The notes: generated from the letters alone by a model not told the origin. Counted from the first letter of the stretch, positions 29,687 to 37,778 are shown. The stretch is DNA of 64,000 nt from Nannocystis punicea (GCF_026965555.1 NZ_CP114040.1:7724001-7788000); one strand, 5' to 3'. Numbers and translations are program-made.

Positions 29687-31168
29687 GTGAACGACGCCGA
29701 CGATCCCCTCGCGCTCAACGACGAGATCGCCGCCCTCCGCTACTACGTCGGGGAGTTCACCGAGCGCGAGGAGACCCCCGCCGCGCTCGCGGCCCTCGAA
29801 CGGGTCGAGGCGCGGCTCCACGCCGCCTTGCGCACGCGCACCGCGATCCTCTCGGACCTCGGGCACGAGCTGCGCACCCCGCTGAACGCCATCCTCGGCT
29901 TCTCGCACCTGCTCCGCGAGGACGTGCTGCTGAATGCGGAGCAGCGGGCGCACATCGAGGTCATCCACCGCAGCGGCGAGCAGCTGCTCACGCTGATCGA
30001 CGAGCTCACCGGCGGCAACGACGAGGGCGCCGGCCAGGTCGGCTTCGACCTGCACTACTTGCTGGATGACCTCGCGGACATGTTGTGTCTGCGGGCCGCC
30101 GGCGCCGCGGTCGCCCTGCGCATCGATCGCGCGGTCGACCTCCCGCGGCGCGTCCGCACCGACCAGGTCCGGCTGCGTCATCTCTTGCTGCTCCTCCTCG
30201 GCAACGTGCTCGAGGTCCCGCGTCGCGACCTCATCGTCGTCCGCGTGCGCATCGAACCGGGCTCCGGTCCCGGCTCCGGTCTGCTGCGCTTCGACATCCG
30301 CGCTCCGGGCATCGACCTCGCCGACCTGCGGCTGCGCTCGTTCGTCCGCACCGACGCCGGTCTGCAGACGGACGAGCCCGGCCGCGGCCCCGAGCTGGCG
30401 ATCGCCATCGCCAACCAGCTCGGCGGCGAGTACCACGTCGCGCCCGATCAACTCACCCTCACCTTGCCGGTGGGTCTCGGCCGCGGCGCCGAGGATCCGC
30501 GGCGGTCCGCGCGCAAGATCCTCGGCCTCGTCGCCGGCCAGGAGCCACGAAGGATCCTGATCGCAGAGGATCGGTGGCAGAGCCGCCAACTCCTGGTGCA
30601 GGCGCTCTCGCGGGTCGGATTCGAAGTTCGCGAGGCCGCCGACGGCCGCGAGGCCGTGTACTTGTGCGAGACTTGGCGTCCGCACCTCGTGTGGATGGAC
30701 ATGCGCATGCCCGGAGTCAGCGGCATCGAGGCCACGCAGCAGATCAAGCAGAGCCCGTGGGGCGCCGAGACCGTCATCATCGCGCTCACGGCCAGCGCCT
30801 TCGAGGCCGACGAGGCGACCGCGCGGGCGGCCGGCTGCGACGACTTCCTGCGCAAGCCGTTGCAGCTGCATCAGGTGTTCGACAAGCTGAGCGAGCGGCT
30901 CGGCGTCACCTATCTCTACGACGACGCCCCGCCGGTCGCCCGCGTCGACGCGACCGTGCTGCACGGGCTGCCGCCGCCGTGGCTGTCGGCGCTCGAGCAG
31001 GCCTGCCTGCAGGCCGACGTGTTCACCGTCGCGCGCATGATCGACTTCATCCGCGCCCAGGCGCCGCAGGCCGCGACTGTCCTTTCGGACATGCTCGAAC
31101 AGTACAACTACGCCGCGATTATCGACCTGACCCGGCACGCGTTACAAGCCGCCGGAGGTGGCCCATGA
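29687..31168 (+). CDS. Histidine-kinase-like protein with C-terminal receiver domain
   Basis: 493 residues. The GTG at 29687 is preferred because AGGAG lies 4 nt upstream; the frame also runs back to 29417. There is no membrane helix. HisKA-like helix LSDLGHELRTPLNAILGFSHLL near residue 55 contains the phosphoacceptor His. The following ATPase domain is degenerate: no recognisable N-box or DxGxG, only LLLLLLGNVLEVP and RAPGIDLADL. A complete receiver domain follows (LIAEDRWQ, phosphoacceptor VWMDMRMPG, KPLQLH). A perfect palindrome (31078-31091) lies near the end. The stop overlaps the next start, so it is translationally coupled to the cyclase gene. Confidence 0.8.
   Translation: MNDADDPLALNDEIAALRYYVGEFTEREETPAALAALERVEARLHAALRTRTAILSDLGHELRTPLNAILGFSHLLREDVLLNAEQRAHIEVIHRSGEQLLTLIDELTGGNDEGAGQVGFDLHYLLDDLADMLCLRAAGAAVALRIDRAVDLPRRVRTDQVRLRHLLLLLLGNVLEVPRRDLIVVRVRIEPGSGPGSGLLRFDIRAPGIDLADLRLRSFVRTDAGLQTDEPGRGPELAIAIANQLGGEYHVAPDQLTLTLPVGLGRGAEDPRRSARKILGLVAGQEPRRILIAEDRWQSRQLLVQALSRVGFEVREAADGREAVYLCETWRPHLVWMDMRMPGVSGIEATQQIKQSPWGAETVIIALTASAFEADEATARAAGCDDFLRKPLQLHQVFDKLSERLGVTYLYDDAPPVARVDATVLHGLPPPWLSALEQACLQADVFTVARMIDFIRAQAPQAATVLSDMLEQYNYAAIIDLTRHALQAAGGGP
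31078..31091. repeat. TGTCC-N4-GGACA palindrome inside CDS
   Basis: Exact consensus copy, loop TTTC, near the 3' end of the kinase-like gene; encodes TVLSDM, almost the same peptide as the copy in the aldehyde dehydrogenase gene. Confidence 0.75.
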
Positions 31169-32256
31169 GCGAGAAGTCCTATCAGCCCGTACGCGGCGAC
31201 ATCCTGGTCGTCGACGACACCCTCGTCAACCTCCGGATCTTGACCGAGATGCTGGCCGCGCAGGGCTACAAGGTGCGCCCGGTGACCTCCGGCCCGCAGG
31301 CGCTGCAGGCCGCCGCCGCCGCCGCCCCGGACCTCGTGCTCCTCGATATCAACATGCCGGGTATGACCGGCTACGAGGTCTGCCAGCAGCTCAAGGCCCA
31401 GTCCGACACGCGCGACGTGCCGGTCATCTTCATGAGCGCCCGCGACGAGGTGCTCGACAAGATCCGCGCCTTCGAGGTCGGCGGCGTCGACTACGTCACC
31501 AAGCCGTTCCACCTCGAGGAGCTGCTCGCCCGCGTCGCCACCCACGTGTCCCTGCGCGCGCTGCAGCGCCAGCTGGAGGACGCGCGCCTCCTGGCCGAGA
31601 GCGCCGCCGCCGCGCTCGCCGACGAGAAGCGGCGCAGCGACGATCTGCTCTACAGCATGCTGCCGCAGAGCGTCGCCAACACCCTCCGCGAGGGCCGCAG
31701 CGTCGTCGGCGATCACTACCCGCAGGTCACGGTGCTGTTCTGCGACATCGTCGACTACACGCGGGCCGCCAGCGACCACTCGCCGCTCGAGGTGTTCGAG
31801 CTGCTCGGCCGGCTCTACACCCGCTTCGACGCGCTGATCGAGCGCCACCCCGTCTACAAGATCGAGACCGTCGGCGACTGCTACGTCATCGCCGGCGGCG
31901 TGCCCGACCCGAACCCGCGCCACGCCGACGCGATCTGCGACGTCGCCCTCGACATGCTCGAGGCCGTCGAGGGCATGGCCCTGCCGACCGGCGCGCCGCT
32001 GCAGATCCGGATCGGCGTCAACTCGGGCCCGGTGGTCGCCGGCGTGGTCGGCACCAAGATGCCGCGGTTTTGCCTGTACGGCGACACGGTCAACATCGCC
32101 AGCCGGATGGAGACCACCAGCCAGCCGATGCACGTCCAGATCAGCCAGTCGACGCACGCGCTGATCGACCCGAGCCGCTACCAGATCGAGGAGCGCGGCG
32201 AGGTCGCGCTCAAGGGTCGCGGCAACATGCGCACCTACTTCGTGCGCCGTCGCTGA
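31165..32256 (+). CDS. Receiver-class III nucleotide cyclase (predicted guanylate cyclase)
   Basis: 363 residues. The ATG at 31165 has GGAGG 6 nt upstream and overlaps the kinase stop. Receiver domain at residues ~10-125 (ILVVDDTLVN, VLLDINMPG, FMSARDE, VTKPFHLEE). A coiled linker (~130-165) leads to SMLPQSVANTLREG and a class III cyclase domain (~185-360): metal Asp in VLFCDIVDYT, then KIETVGDCYVIAGG and RFCLYGDTVNIASRMET. The substrate-selecting positions read Glu (KIET) and Cys (RFCLYG), as in guanylate cyclases, not Lys/Asp as in adenylate cyclases; cGMP production is therefore inferred. It is cytoplasmic and probably controlled by phosphorylation of its receiver. Confidence 0.88.
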   Translation: MSEKSYQPVRGDILVVDDTLVNLRILTEMLAAQGYKVRPVTSGPQALQAAAAAAPDLVLLDINMPGMTGYEVCQQLKAQSDTRDVPVIFMSARDEVLDKIRAFEVGGVDYVTKPFHLEELLARVATHVSLRALQRQLEDARLLAESAAAALADEKRRSDDLLYSMLPQSVANTLREGRSVVGDHYPQVTVLFCDIVDYTRAASDHSPLEVFELLGRLYTRFDALIERHPVYKIETVGDCYVIAGGVPDPNPRHADAICDVALDMLEAVEGMALPTGAPLQIRIGVNSGPVVAGVVGTKMPRFCLYGDTVNIASRMETTSQPMHVQISQSTHALIDPSRYQIEERGEVALKGRGNMRTYFVRRR

Positions 32257-32425
32257 GGTTCGCCGCCGCTCGCGCGCGCGCCCGCGAGCGCGGCCGTCCG
32301 CCTCCACCCGGGCGGCCGCCGCGTGGTAGGCTCGGCGGGCCGTCCGCGGGACTTCCGTTCGACTTCCGAATTCGGCCTCTGGAGCTGCGCTAAGCGGTCG
32401 AGCACTCCTTCCCCGGGCGGCAACC

Positions 32426-32439
32426 TGTCCCGATGACCA
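32426..32439. repeat. Palindrome variant spanning the TROVE-like start codon
   Basis: TGTCC CGAT GACCA; the start ATG (32433-32435) lies at the loop/right-arm junction. One base change from a symmetric element. Confidence 0.6.
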
Positions 32440-33899
32440 TGTCCGCCGAGACCCGCCACGCCGCCGCCGCGCGGGTCACCTGCGAGGACCTGGTCGTGTT
32501 CCTCAACGCCTGCTTCTGCTGCACCGGCCAGCGCGAGTTCTACAGCGACGGCCACGCGCAGACCGTCTCGATCGAGTTCCTCCACGACTACATCCGCGGC
32601 AACTACCGCCGGCTCTACGCCCGCACCCTCGCCGCCGGCGTCAATCACTTCAACCGCGCCCGGATCGTCACCGAGCTGCTGGCCAGCTCGCGCGACCTCG
32701 ACCCGGTCGAGCGGCGCGACGAGGGCCGGCTGGTGGTCGCCGCCCTGCGCTCGCTGCCGGCCCCGCGAGCCTATCGGGCGCTCCTGGCCGTGCGCGCGCG
32801 CGGCGTCAACAACCGCCGCGCCCGCGCGATCGTCCGCGACTACCTGTCCTCGCGGCCAGATCTACAATTCGACGCCATCAAGTACAGGGGCAAGCTGCGC
32901 GACCTGATCCTGCACACGCACCTGCGCCTGCCCGACGAGCTCGGCGGGTTCCTGTTCAAGGGCTGGAAGCAACGCCGCTATCGCACGCCGCTGCTCGAGA
33001 CCTTCCGCCAGGCCCACTTCAGCGACGAGGCGCTCTACGAGCTGCCGTTCACCGTCGCCGAGGGCATGGCCGCCCGCCGCAAGATCGACCGCGCGGTGTT
33101 CCTGCGGAGGATCGCCCCGCGCCTGACCGCGCTCGAGCGGCTGCGCCTGCAGGCCGCCGCCGCGCGCGAGGGCGTCGACGCGCTTGCGATCGACCTCGCG
33201 CGCGCCGGCCTCACCCGCGTGGCGATCTACCTCCTCTCGCTGCCTCCGGTCGAGCGGCGCGAGCGACGGGCCGAGCTGCAGGCCGCCCTCGACGGCGCCG
33301 CCCGTCGTTGCCTGCGCGAGGCCCCGCTCGCGCTGGGCCGCGTCGCCGCCGTCCTCGACCGCTCCTACTCGACCACCGGCTCACCGGACAAGCCGCGCCG
33401 CTCGCTGGCGGTCGCGCTCGGCGTCGACGCCCTGCTGCGGGCCGCGAGCGCCGAGTACATGTCCTTTTGGACACCTGCCATCGAAGACCCGCTGATGGCC
33501 GGCCCGCGCGGCCAGACCGACCTCGCCGGCCCCTTGCTCGACGCCCTCGAGGCCCGGCCCGACCTCGTCGTCATCGTCTCCGACGGCTTCGACAACGACC
33601 CCACCGGCGGCGCCGGCGAGGTCTGCCGCGTGTTCAAGGCCCGCCTCGATCCCGCCGGCCGCACCACCATCGTCCACATCAACCCGGTGTTCGACGCCCC
33701 CGAGCTGGGCCCGCGCCGCCTCGGCCCCGGCGTCCCGACCCTCGGTTTGCGCGACGCCGAGGACCTGCCGACCGCGCTGGCGTTCGCCCGCTTCGCCGCC
33801 GGCGACCTCTCTCTCGCCGATCTCGAGGACTACCTGGCCCGCCGCGTCGACGTGTTCCTGCGCCGGGCCGACGTCGCGCCGCTGGAGGGCGAGGCGTGA
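32433..33899 (+). CDS. Ro60/TROVE-like protein with C-terminal VWA domain
   Basis: 488 residues. The N-terminal ~300 are helical and HEAT-like, with stretches typical of TROVE/Ro proteins (ARTLAAGVNHFNRARIVTEL; DAIKYRGKLRDLILHTHL). The C-terminal ~180 form a VWA domain: metal site VLDRSYSTTG near residue 308, GQTDLAG, and VIVSDGFDND near 387. Ro60 proteins bind Y RNAs and misfolded RNA in RNA quality control or repair. Resemblance is moderate and the call needs a profile search. The gene overlaps the next by 4 nt (GTGA). A perfect palindrome (33460-33473) encodes YMSFWTP inside the VWA domain, and another element overlaps the start codon (32426-32439). Confidence 0.6.
   Translation: MTMSAETRHAAAARVTCEDLVVFLNACFCCTGQREFYSDGHAQTVSIEFLHDYIRGNYRRLYARTLAAGVNHFNRARIVTELLASSRDLDPVERRDEGRLVVAALRSLPAPRAYRALLAVRARGVNNRRARAIVRDYLSSRPDLQFDAIKYRGKLRDLILHTHLRLPDELGGFLFKGWKQRRYRTPLLETFRQAHFSDEALYELPFTVAEGMAARRKIDRAVFLRRIAPRLTALERLRLQAAAAREGVDALAIDLARAGLTRVAIYLLSLPPVERRERRAELQAALDGAARRCLREAPLALGRVAAVLDRSYSTTGSPDKPRRSLAVALGVDALLRAASAEYMSFWTPAIEDPLMAGPRGQTDLAGPLLDALEARPDLVVIVSDGFDNDPTGGAGEVCRVFKARLDPAGRTTIVHINPVFDAPELGPRRLGPGVPTLGLRDAEDLPTALAFARFAAGDLSLADLEDYLARRVDVFLRRADVAPLEGEA
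33460..33473. repeat. TGTCC-N4-GGACA palindrome inside CDS
   Basis: Exact consensus copy, loop TTTT, inside the VWA domain of the TROVE-like gene. Confidence 0.75.
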
Positions 33900-35065
33900 A
33901 GTTCGACGAGACCAGCCAGGGCCTGGGCCTGCGCGGCCTGCAGATCGCCGCGGCCCAGGCGGTCGGGGCGGTCCGCCTCGTCCCCTTGCTCAAAGAACAT
34001 GTCCGGGAGGACCTGCGCCTCGGGACACATGCGTTCGGCGACGAACGACCCCGCGCCGTCGGCGTGCGCGGCCAGGCCGACCGCCCTGACGTCGCCTACT
34101 GCTCGTACCTCCCGCACGCTTACGTCCTGCGCTGGTCGAGCGACGGCACCGCGGTGGCCGCCCGCGGCGCCGCGCTGTCCGACAAACAGCTCGGCCTGCG
34201 CGACGTCGGCGGCGTGCGCGTGCTGCACCGCATGATCCGGCAGGAAGGCCCGGGCGCGCTGCGGTTCTTGCCGCTGCACCTGGCGATGGAGGGCTTCCTG
34301 TCGCTGCACTTCGGCGGCCCCGACGTCGCCTGGAGCGAGTACAGCCGGCAGGCGCTGAGCCACGGCCTGTCGCCGCGGCGCGAGAGCGCCGTGCTCGGCA
34401 GCTACGTCCACGGCCTCGAGGACGCGGTGCGCATGTTCGAGATCCACGAGCGCCAGGTCGGCGCCCTCGTGTTCGTCGCCGACGCCCTGGCCGCGATGGT
34501 CGTCTTCCCCCACCCCGACGACTACCGCGCGCTCCACCGCAGCCTCGTGCGCGACTTCTTCGGCGAGCTCGTCTACCAGTACGCGATCCTCTACGACGAC
34601 GTCCCGGCCCACCGCGTCGCCGTGCGCGAGGCCGAGATCGCCGACCTCGCCGGCCTGCGCGCCGCCGTCGCGCGGGCGCGGGCCGACTGGGCCGAGTTCA
34701 GCGGCGACATGGCCGGCAGGGTCCTACGCGAGCCCCTGCGCTGGCAGACGCTGCGGCAGGTCGGCCCGTTCCGCCTGCGCCGCTTCATGTCGGCGCTGCG
34801 GCCCGACGAGGACAACCACATCGGCGAGGCGATCGTGCGCGACAGCGGCGAGCTCGAGTACTGCAAGACCTTCCGCCTGTCGGCGGCCCAGGTCCGGCGG
34901 GCCTACCTGCTCGAGAAGCTGGCGCAGAACCTCTGGGACCTGGCGCGCACCGCCGAGGCGCTCGGCGTCGAGGTCCCGGCGCTGCTGGTCCGCCTGCTCA
35001 ACGCCGGCTTCGGCTACTTGCTCAAAGAACATGTCCTGAAGAACCTGCCTACGGGGACAGTTTAG
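33896..35065 (+). CDS. ARPP-1-like protein, coupled to TROVE/VWA gene
   Basis: 389 residues from the GTG at 33896, which overlaps the upstream stop as GTGA. No signal peptide or membrane helix. A central block (EIHERQVGALVFVADALAAM, then HPDDYRALHRSLVRD) resembles the ARPP-1 domain, which I recall from proteins associated with ADP-ribosylglycohydrolase and RNA-repair-type loci; this is recognition from memory. The rest is unassigned. A 20-nt sequence is repeated exactly, in the same frame, near both ends of the gene (33985-34004 and 35017-35036), each time running into a degenerate palindrome and encoding LLKEHV. The last ~14 residues appear to come from that element. The stop overlaps the convergent HU stop. 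Confidence 0.5.
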   Translation: MKFDETSQGLGLRGLQIAAAQAVGAVRLVPLLKEHVREDLRLGTHAFGDERPRAVGVRGQADRPDVAYCSYLPHAYVLRWSSDGTAVAARGAALSDKQLGLRDVGGVRVLHRMIRQEGPGALRFLPLHLAMEGFLSLHFGGPDVAWSEYSRQALSHGLSPRRESAVLGSYVHGLEDAVRMFEIHERQVGALVFVADALAAMVVFPHPDDYRALHRSLVRDFFGELVYQYAILYDDVPAHRVAVREAEIADLAGLRAAVARARADWAEFSGDMAGRVLREPLRWQTLRQVGPFRLRRFMSALRPDEDNHIGEAIVRDSGELEYCKTFRLSAAQVRRAYLLEKLAQNLWDLARTAEALGVEVPALLVRLLNAGFGYLLKEHVLKNLPTGTV

Positions 35066-35355
35066 CCCTCCAGCGCCGCCTTGAGCTCGCGCGCCGGCTT
35101 GAAGCGGACCGTCTCGCTGCGGGGGATCTCGATCGCCTCGCCGGTCTTCGGGTTGCGCCCGGGCCGCGCCTGGGTCACGTGGACCGAGAACGAACCGAAA
35201 TTCGGGTGAACGTAGCGCCCCTCCCGCCGCAGGCTCTCGGCGACCGCGGCGAACACCGCGTCGACCACCTTGCCCGTCGCCCCCACGGACAGCTCCGGCC
35301 CGCCGCTCTCGTCGAGCTGGCGGCGGATCGTCTCGATCAATTCCTTGCGCGTCAT
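35062..35355 (-). CDS. HU/IHF-family DNA-binding protein
   Basis: 97 residues, normal length. Start MTRKELIETIRRQL; the beta-arm region has NFGSFSV, the family signature RPGRNPKTGEAIEIP, and RFKPARELKAAL at the end. It is a small basic nucleoid protein that bends DNA as a dimer. Its TAA overlaps the TAG of the convergent ARPP-1-like gene by a few bases. Its promoter should lie in the AT-richer region after 35355. Confidence 0.95.
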   Translation of the reverse strand: MTRKELIETIRRQLDESGGPELSVGATGKVVDAVFAAVAESLRREGRYVHPNFGSFSVHVTQARPGRNPKTGEAIEIPRSETVRFKPARELKAALEG

Positions 35356-35989
35356 GGCCTGAGGCTAGCAGGCCCGACCTGCGTGAAGGGCGCACTCCCG
35401 CGGTGTGGTCGAGGGGCCTCGCATCGCCCGCCGCGCGATCTCTCGCCGCTGCGGCGGTGAATTTCCCCGTCGTTGCAGATGCATCGACCGCCGCACGCGC
35501 TGCGCCGCCGCGGGGGGGAACAATGTCTGACTGCGCCACCAGGTGTTGGGCTCGGACACCGGGCGGGGCCCGCGTCAGCGCATGAGCTCGCCCAATCGAT
35601 GATCTCCTACGGTATTGTGCGCTGCATCCGGCCTGTCACGCAAAAGCGGCACGATTGCCGTGATTGTATCGAGCCTCACAAATGTTTCTCGGACGGGCCC
35701 TGGTCGCCCGCCGAGGGCCTGCGATGGGGTTTACGATCCATGCTTGTACAATCAATCTTGACCCGCCACTATACATCTGAGCATGATTGCAACTCGCTAG
35801 CTCGAGCGTTAGCGTCGAAGTTGCTCTAGGGTCATTGAAGCGTGGACGTCACGACTCCGGTCGCGTCCTGACCCTTCGACGGACCTTCTCATGGCCCTTC
35901 GGGCCGATACCCTTCATGTCCTCCGAACCGGTCACTCCCTGAGCCTCGGCGCCAGGCACTCCACGGACCAGATACCCCGTCGGCCACCC
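35356..35989. other. 634-nt intergenic region, locally AT-richer
   Basis: No convincing gene. Around 35600-35830 the base composition drops well below the neighbours (TTGTACAATCAATC, TATACATC), with candidate promoter hexamers such as TTGTAC and TATACA but poor spacing. A symmetric GGCCCTTCGGGCC lies near 35892-35904. It probably holds the HU promoter, and possibly a promoter for the Cys-rich genes to the right. Confidence 0.4.
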
Positions 35990-36271
35990 ATGACCAGCAC
36001 TGCCAAATTCGCCTTGGGTTTCTCCCTTAGCCTGGCTCTCGGCACCGGGGTGTTATCGCAGCCCGTCGAGCCCTCGGCCGGCTGGTTCGGCAACTGCCTC
36101 ATCTGCAAGTGGGATCCCTGGGGCGGCCCGGCGTTCTGCGCGGCCACCTCCAGCAAGGGTTGGTGGGGCTGCTACGCCACCGGCTACAAGTGTCTCAATG
36201 GCGGCCAGCCCTGCGGAAAGAAGGCCCCCACGCCGACCGCGACCGGCGAAGCCGTCCGGCAGACCCCCTGA
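35990..36271 (+). CDS. Small secreted Cys/Trp-rich protein
   Basis: 93 residues from the ATG at 35990, chosen because a clean signal peptide starts there (MTSTAKFALGFSLSLALGTG); an in-frame ATG at 35891 would add 33 residues, partly from a palindromic sequence. The mature part is ~65 residues with six Cys in a compact WFGNCLICKWDPWGG ... GWWGCYATGYKC pattern and several Trp/Gly, ending in a Lys/Pro/Thr tail. Three disulfides are plausible. No family recognised. It may share a transcript with the two following genes (36-nt gap). Confidence 0.5.
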   Translation: MTSTAKFALGFSLSLALGTGVLSQPVEPSAGWFGNCLICKWDPWGGPAFCAATSSKGWWGCYATGYKCLNGGQPCGKKAPTPTATGEAVRQTP

Positions 36272-36307
36272 ACCCGAACACACGAGCACGGAAGCGGCTG
36301 GTTCGGA

Positions 36308-37111
36308 ATGCCCACAAGGAAGCTGGTCTTCACCCTCACCGGGCTCGCCGCCGTCTGCGCCCTGCTCTCGTACGCGGCCAGCGAGCGCCTCGGCGGCCTC
36401 CGCGGCGGTTCGACGGCCTCGGCGGCCGCCCATTCGACCGGCCCCGGCTACGGCTCGTATCTGCAGATCGCCGGGGTCCGGCCGATGGACTATGACGCCG
36501 CCGACAAGGGCGCCCGCCGCGACGGTGCCGCCTGGGTCCTCGGCGACGTCGACCTCGAGGCCGTCCGCGCCGCCGCCGCCGCGCCCGAGGATCTCGACCG
36601 CCTGGCCGAGGTCGACCCCAAGTGGATCCCGACGCAGACGTGGAAGATGCGCCACGGCGGCGCCAGCCCGTTCGCCCTCGCCAAGGAGCACTGCAGCGCC
36701 CGCCACCTCGCGCAGATGGAGGCCATGTGCAAGGCCGACATCAGCGTCGTCGTCGAGCGCCAGGGCGCCGACGAAGGCCACGTCGTCTACGCCCGCCCCG
36801 CTCTCGGCGACGAGGCCACCGACGACTGTCACGCCTACGCCGACTGCATCGCCCGCAACGCCTGGCTCGACCGCGCCGCCCCGCTGCCCGACGGCCGCGC
36901 CCCGTACCACGCGTTCCAGGCCGGCGACATCCGCCTGCCGATGCACGGCACCAAGGACGAGTGGCAGGTCAGCCTGCGCTCCGAGATCGAGCTCGTGACG
37001 GACAACCTCACCGCGCTGCGCCGGCTCGACCTCGCCGACCCGCAGATCCGCCAGAGCCTCGATCTTCAGCAAGATCTGCTCGAGCAGCTCGAGTGGATGG
37101 CCGCATTGTGA
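36308..37111 (+). CDS. Membrane-anchored or exported protein, unknown
   Basis: 267 residues. An N-terminal hydrophobic helix (LVFTLTGLAAVCALLSYAAS) acts as signal or anchor; the remainder is soluble and extracytoplasmic. Four mature Cys occur in two pairs (KEHCSARHLAQMEAMCKAD; TDDCHAYADCIARN), followed by a helical C-terminus. No family recognised. The stop overlaps the next start by 4 nt, so it is coupled to the thioredoxin-fold-like gene. Confidence 0.6.
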   Translation: MPTRKLVFTLTGLAAVCALLSYAASERLGGLRGGSTASAAAHSTGPGYGSYLQIAGVRPMDYDAADKGARRDGAAWVLGDVDLEAVRAAAAAPEDLDRLAEVDPKWIPTQTWKMRHGGASPFALAKEHCSARHLAQMEAMCKADISVVVERQGADEGHVVYARPALGDEATDDCHAYADCIARNAWLDRAAPLPDGRAPYHAFQAGDIRLPMHGTKDEWQVSLRSEIELVTDNLTALRRLDLADPQIRQSLDLQQDLLEQLEWMAAL

Positions 37112-37698
37112 ACCTGTTGCGCCGCCATCGCCCCCTCCTCGCCGGCCTGGTCGCCGGCCTGCTCGTCGCCCTCGCGGCCGCCTGGCTGCTGGACCCCGCC
37201 CGCTGGCTGCGCGGCCTCGGTCGCGTCTACGTCATCGGCACCTGTTCTTACAGCAAGGTCGCGCTGGACCTCCTGCGCGACGACCCCGACGCCCCGTTCG
37301 TCCCGCTGGTCCTGCCCGCCGACGTCCCCGAGTTCGAGGCCGACGCCTGCGACGTCGCCCGCGCCCGCCTTCGCCGGGGCGGCGCCTTCTGGCTGGCCGT
37401 CCTCCCGCGCGACTACGTGTGCCGCCGCCTGCGCGACCTGGCCGCCGCTCGCTTCACCGGCGAGACCACCGGCGAGGGCTACCCCGCGTGGATCAGCGCC
37501 GAGGGCGAGTTCGTCGGCCTCGGCGTCGACCCGCGCCAAATCGCCGCCCTCGGCCTGACCCCGCCGCCGCCCGTCGTCCGCTTCTGGGTCGAGGGCGGCT
37601 ACGACCGCGCCCTCGTCGAATCGCTCGGCTTCGTCGTCCCTGAAGGCACCGTCCAGGGCCCGCGCCAGCCGCCGCCGATGGCGTCCGCCGTCGAGTAG
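37108..37698 (+). CDS. Membrane-anchored glutaredoxin/thioredoxin-like protein
   Basis: 196 residues from the GTG at 37108, overlapping the previous stop. An N-terminal helix (PLLAGLVAGLLVALAAAWLL) anchors a domain that begins VYVIGTCSYSKVALDLL, which looks like the first beta-strand and active-site turn of a glutaredoxin-like fold with a single Cys (CSYS instead of CPYC). A conserved-looking EGEFVGLG may match the later strand. If so, it faces the periplasm as a monothiol protein and could act on the Cys-containing proteins encoded just upstream. The fold call is tentative. Confidence 0.5.
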   Translation: MNLLRRHRPLLAGLVAGLLVALAAAWLLDPARWLRGLGRVYVIGTCSYSKVALDLLRDDPDAPFVPLVLPADVPEFEADACDVARARLRRGGAFWLAVLPRDYVCRRLRDLAAARFTGETTGEGYPAWISAEGEFVGLGVDPRQIAALGLTPPPPVVRFWVEGGYDRALVESLGFVVPEGTVQGPRQPPPMASAVE

Positions 37699-37719
37699 AG
37701 CAGCGACATGGCTCGCGCG

Positions 37720-37778
37720 GCATGTTCGATCGAACATGCCCAATAGAACATGTCTCCAAAGACATGTCCCGAAGAACA
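37720..37778. repeat. Palindrome array with covarying arms
   Basis: Three elements in a row: GCATGTTC GATC GAACATGC (37720-37739), ACATGTCT CCAA AGACATGT (37748-37767) and TGTCC CGAA GAACA (37765-37778). The first two are perfect 8-bp inverted repeats whose arms differ at matched positions. They lie in the 248-nt gap between convergent genes (stops at 37698 and 37947); the remainder of the gap holds no gene. Confidence 0.8.

Noticed and set aside
35473..35829. A 118-codon frame in the AT-richer region
   Set aside because: No ribosome-binding site, no domain-like pattern, and atypical codon use; more likely a chance frame.
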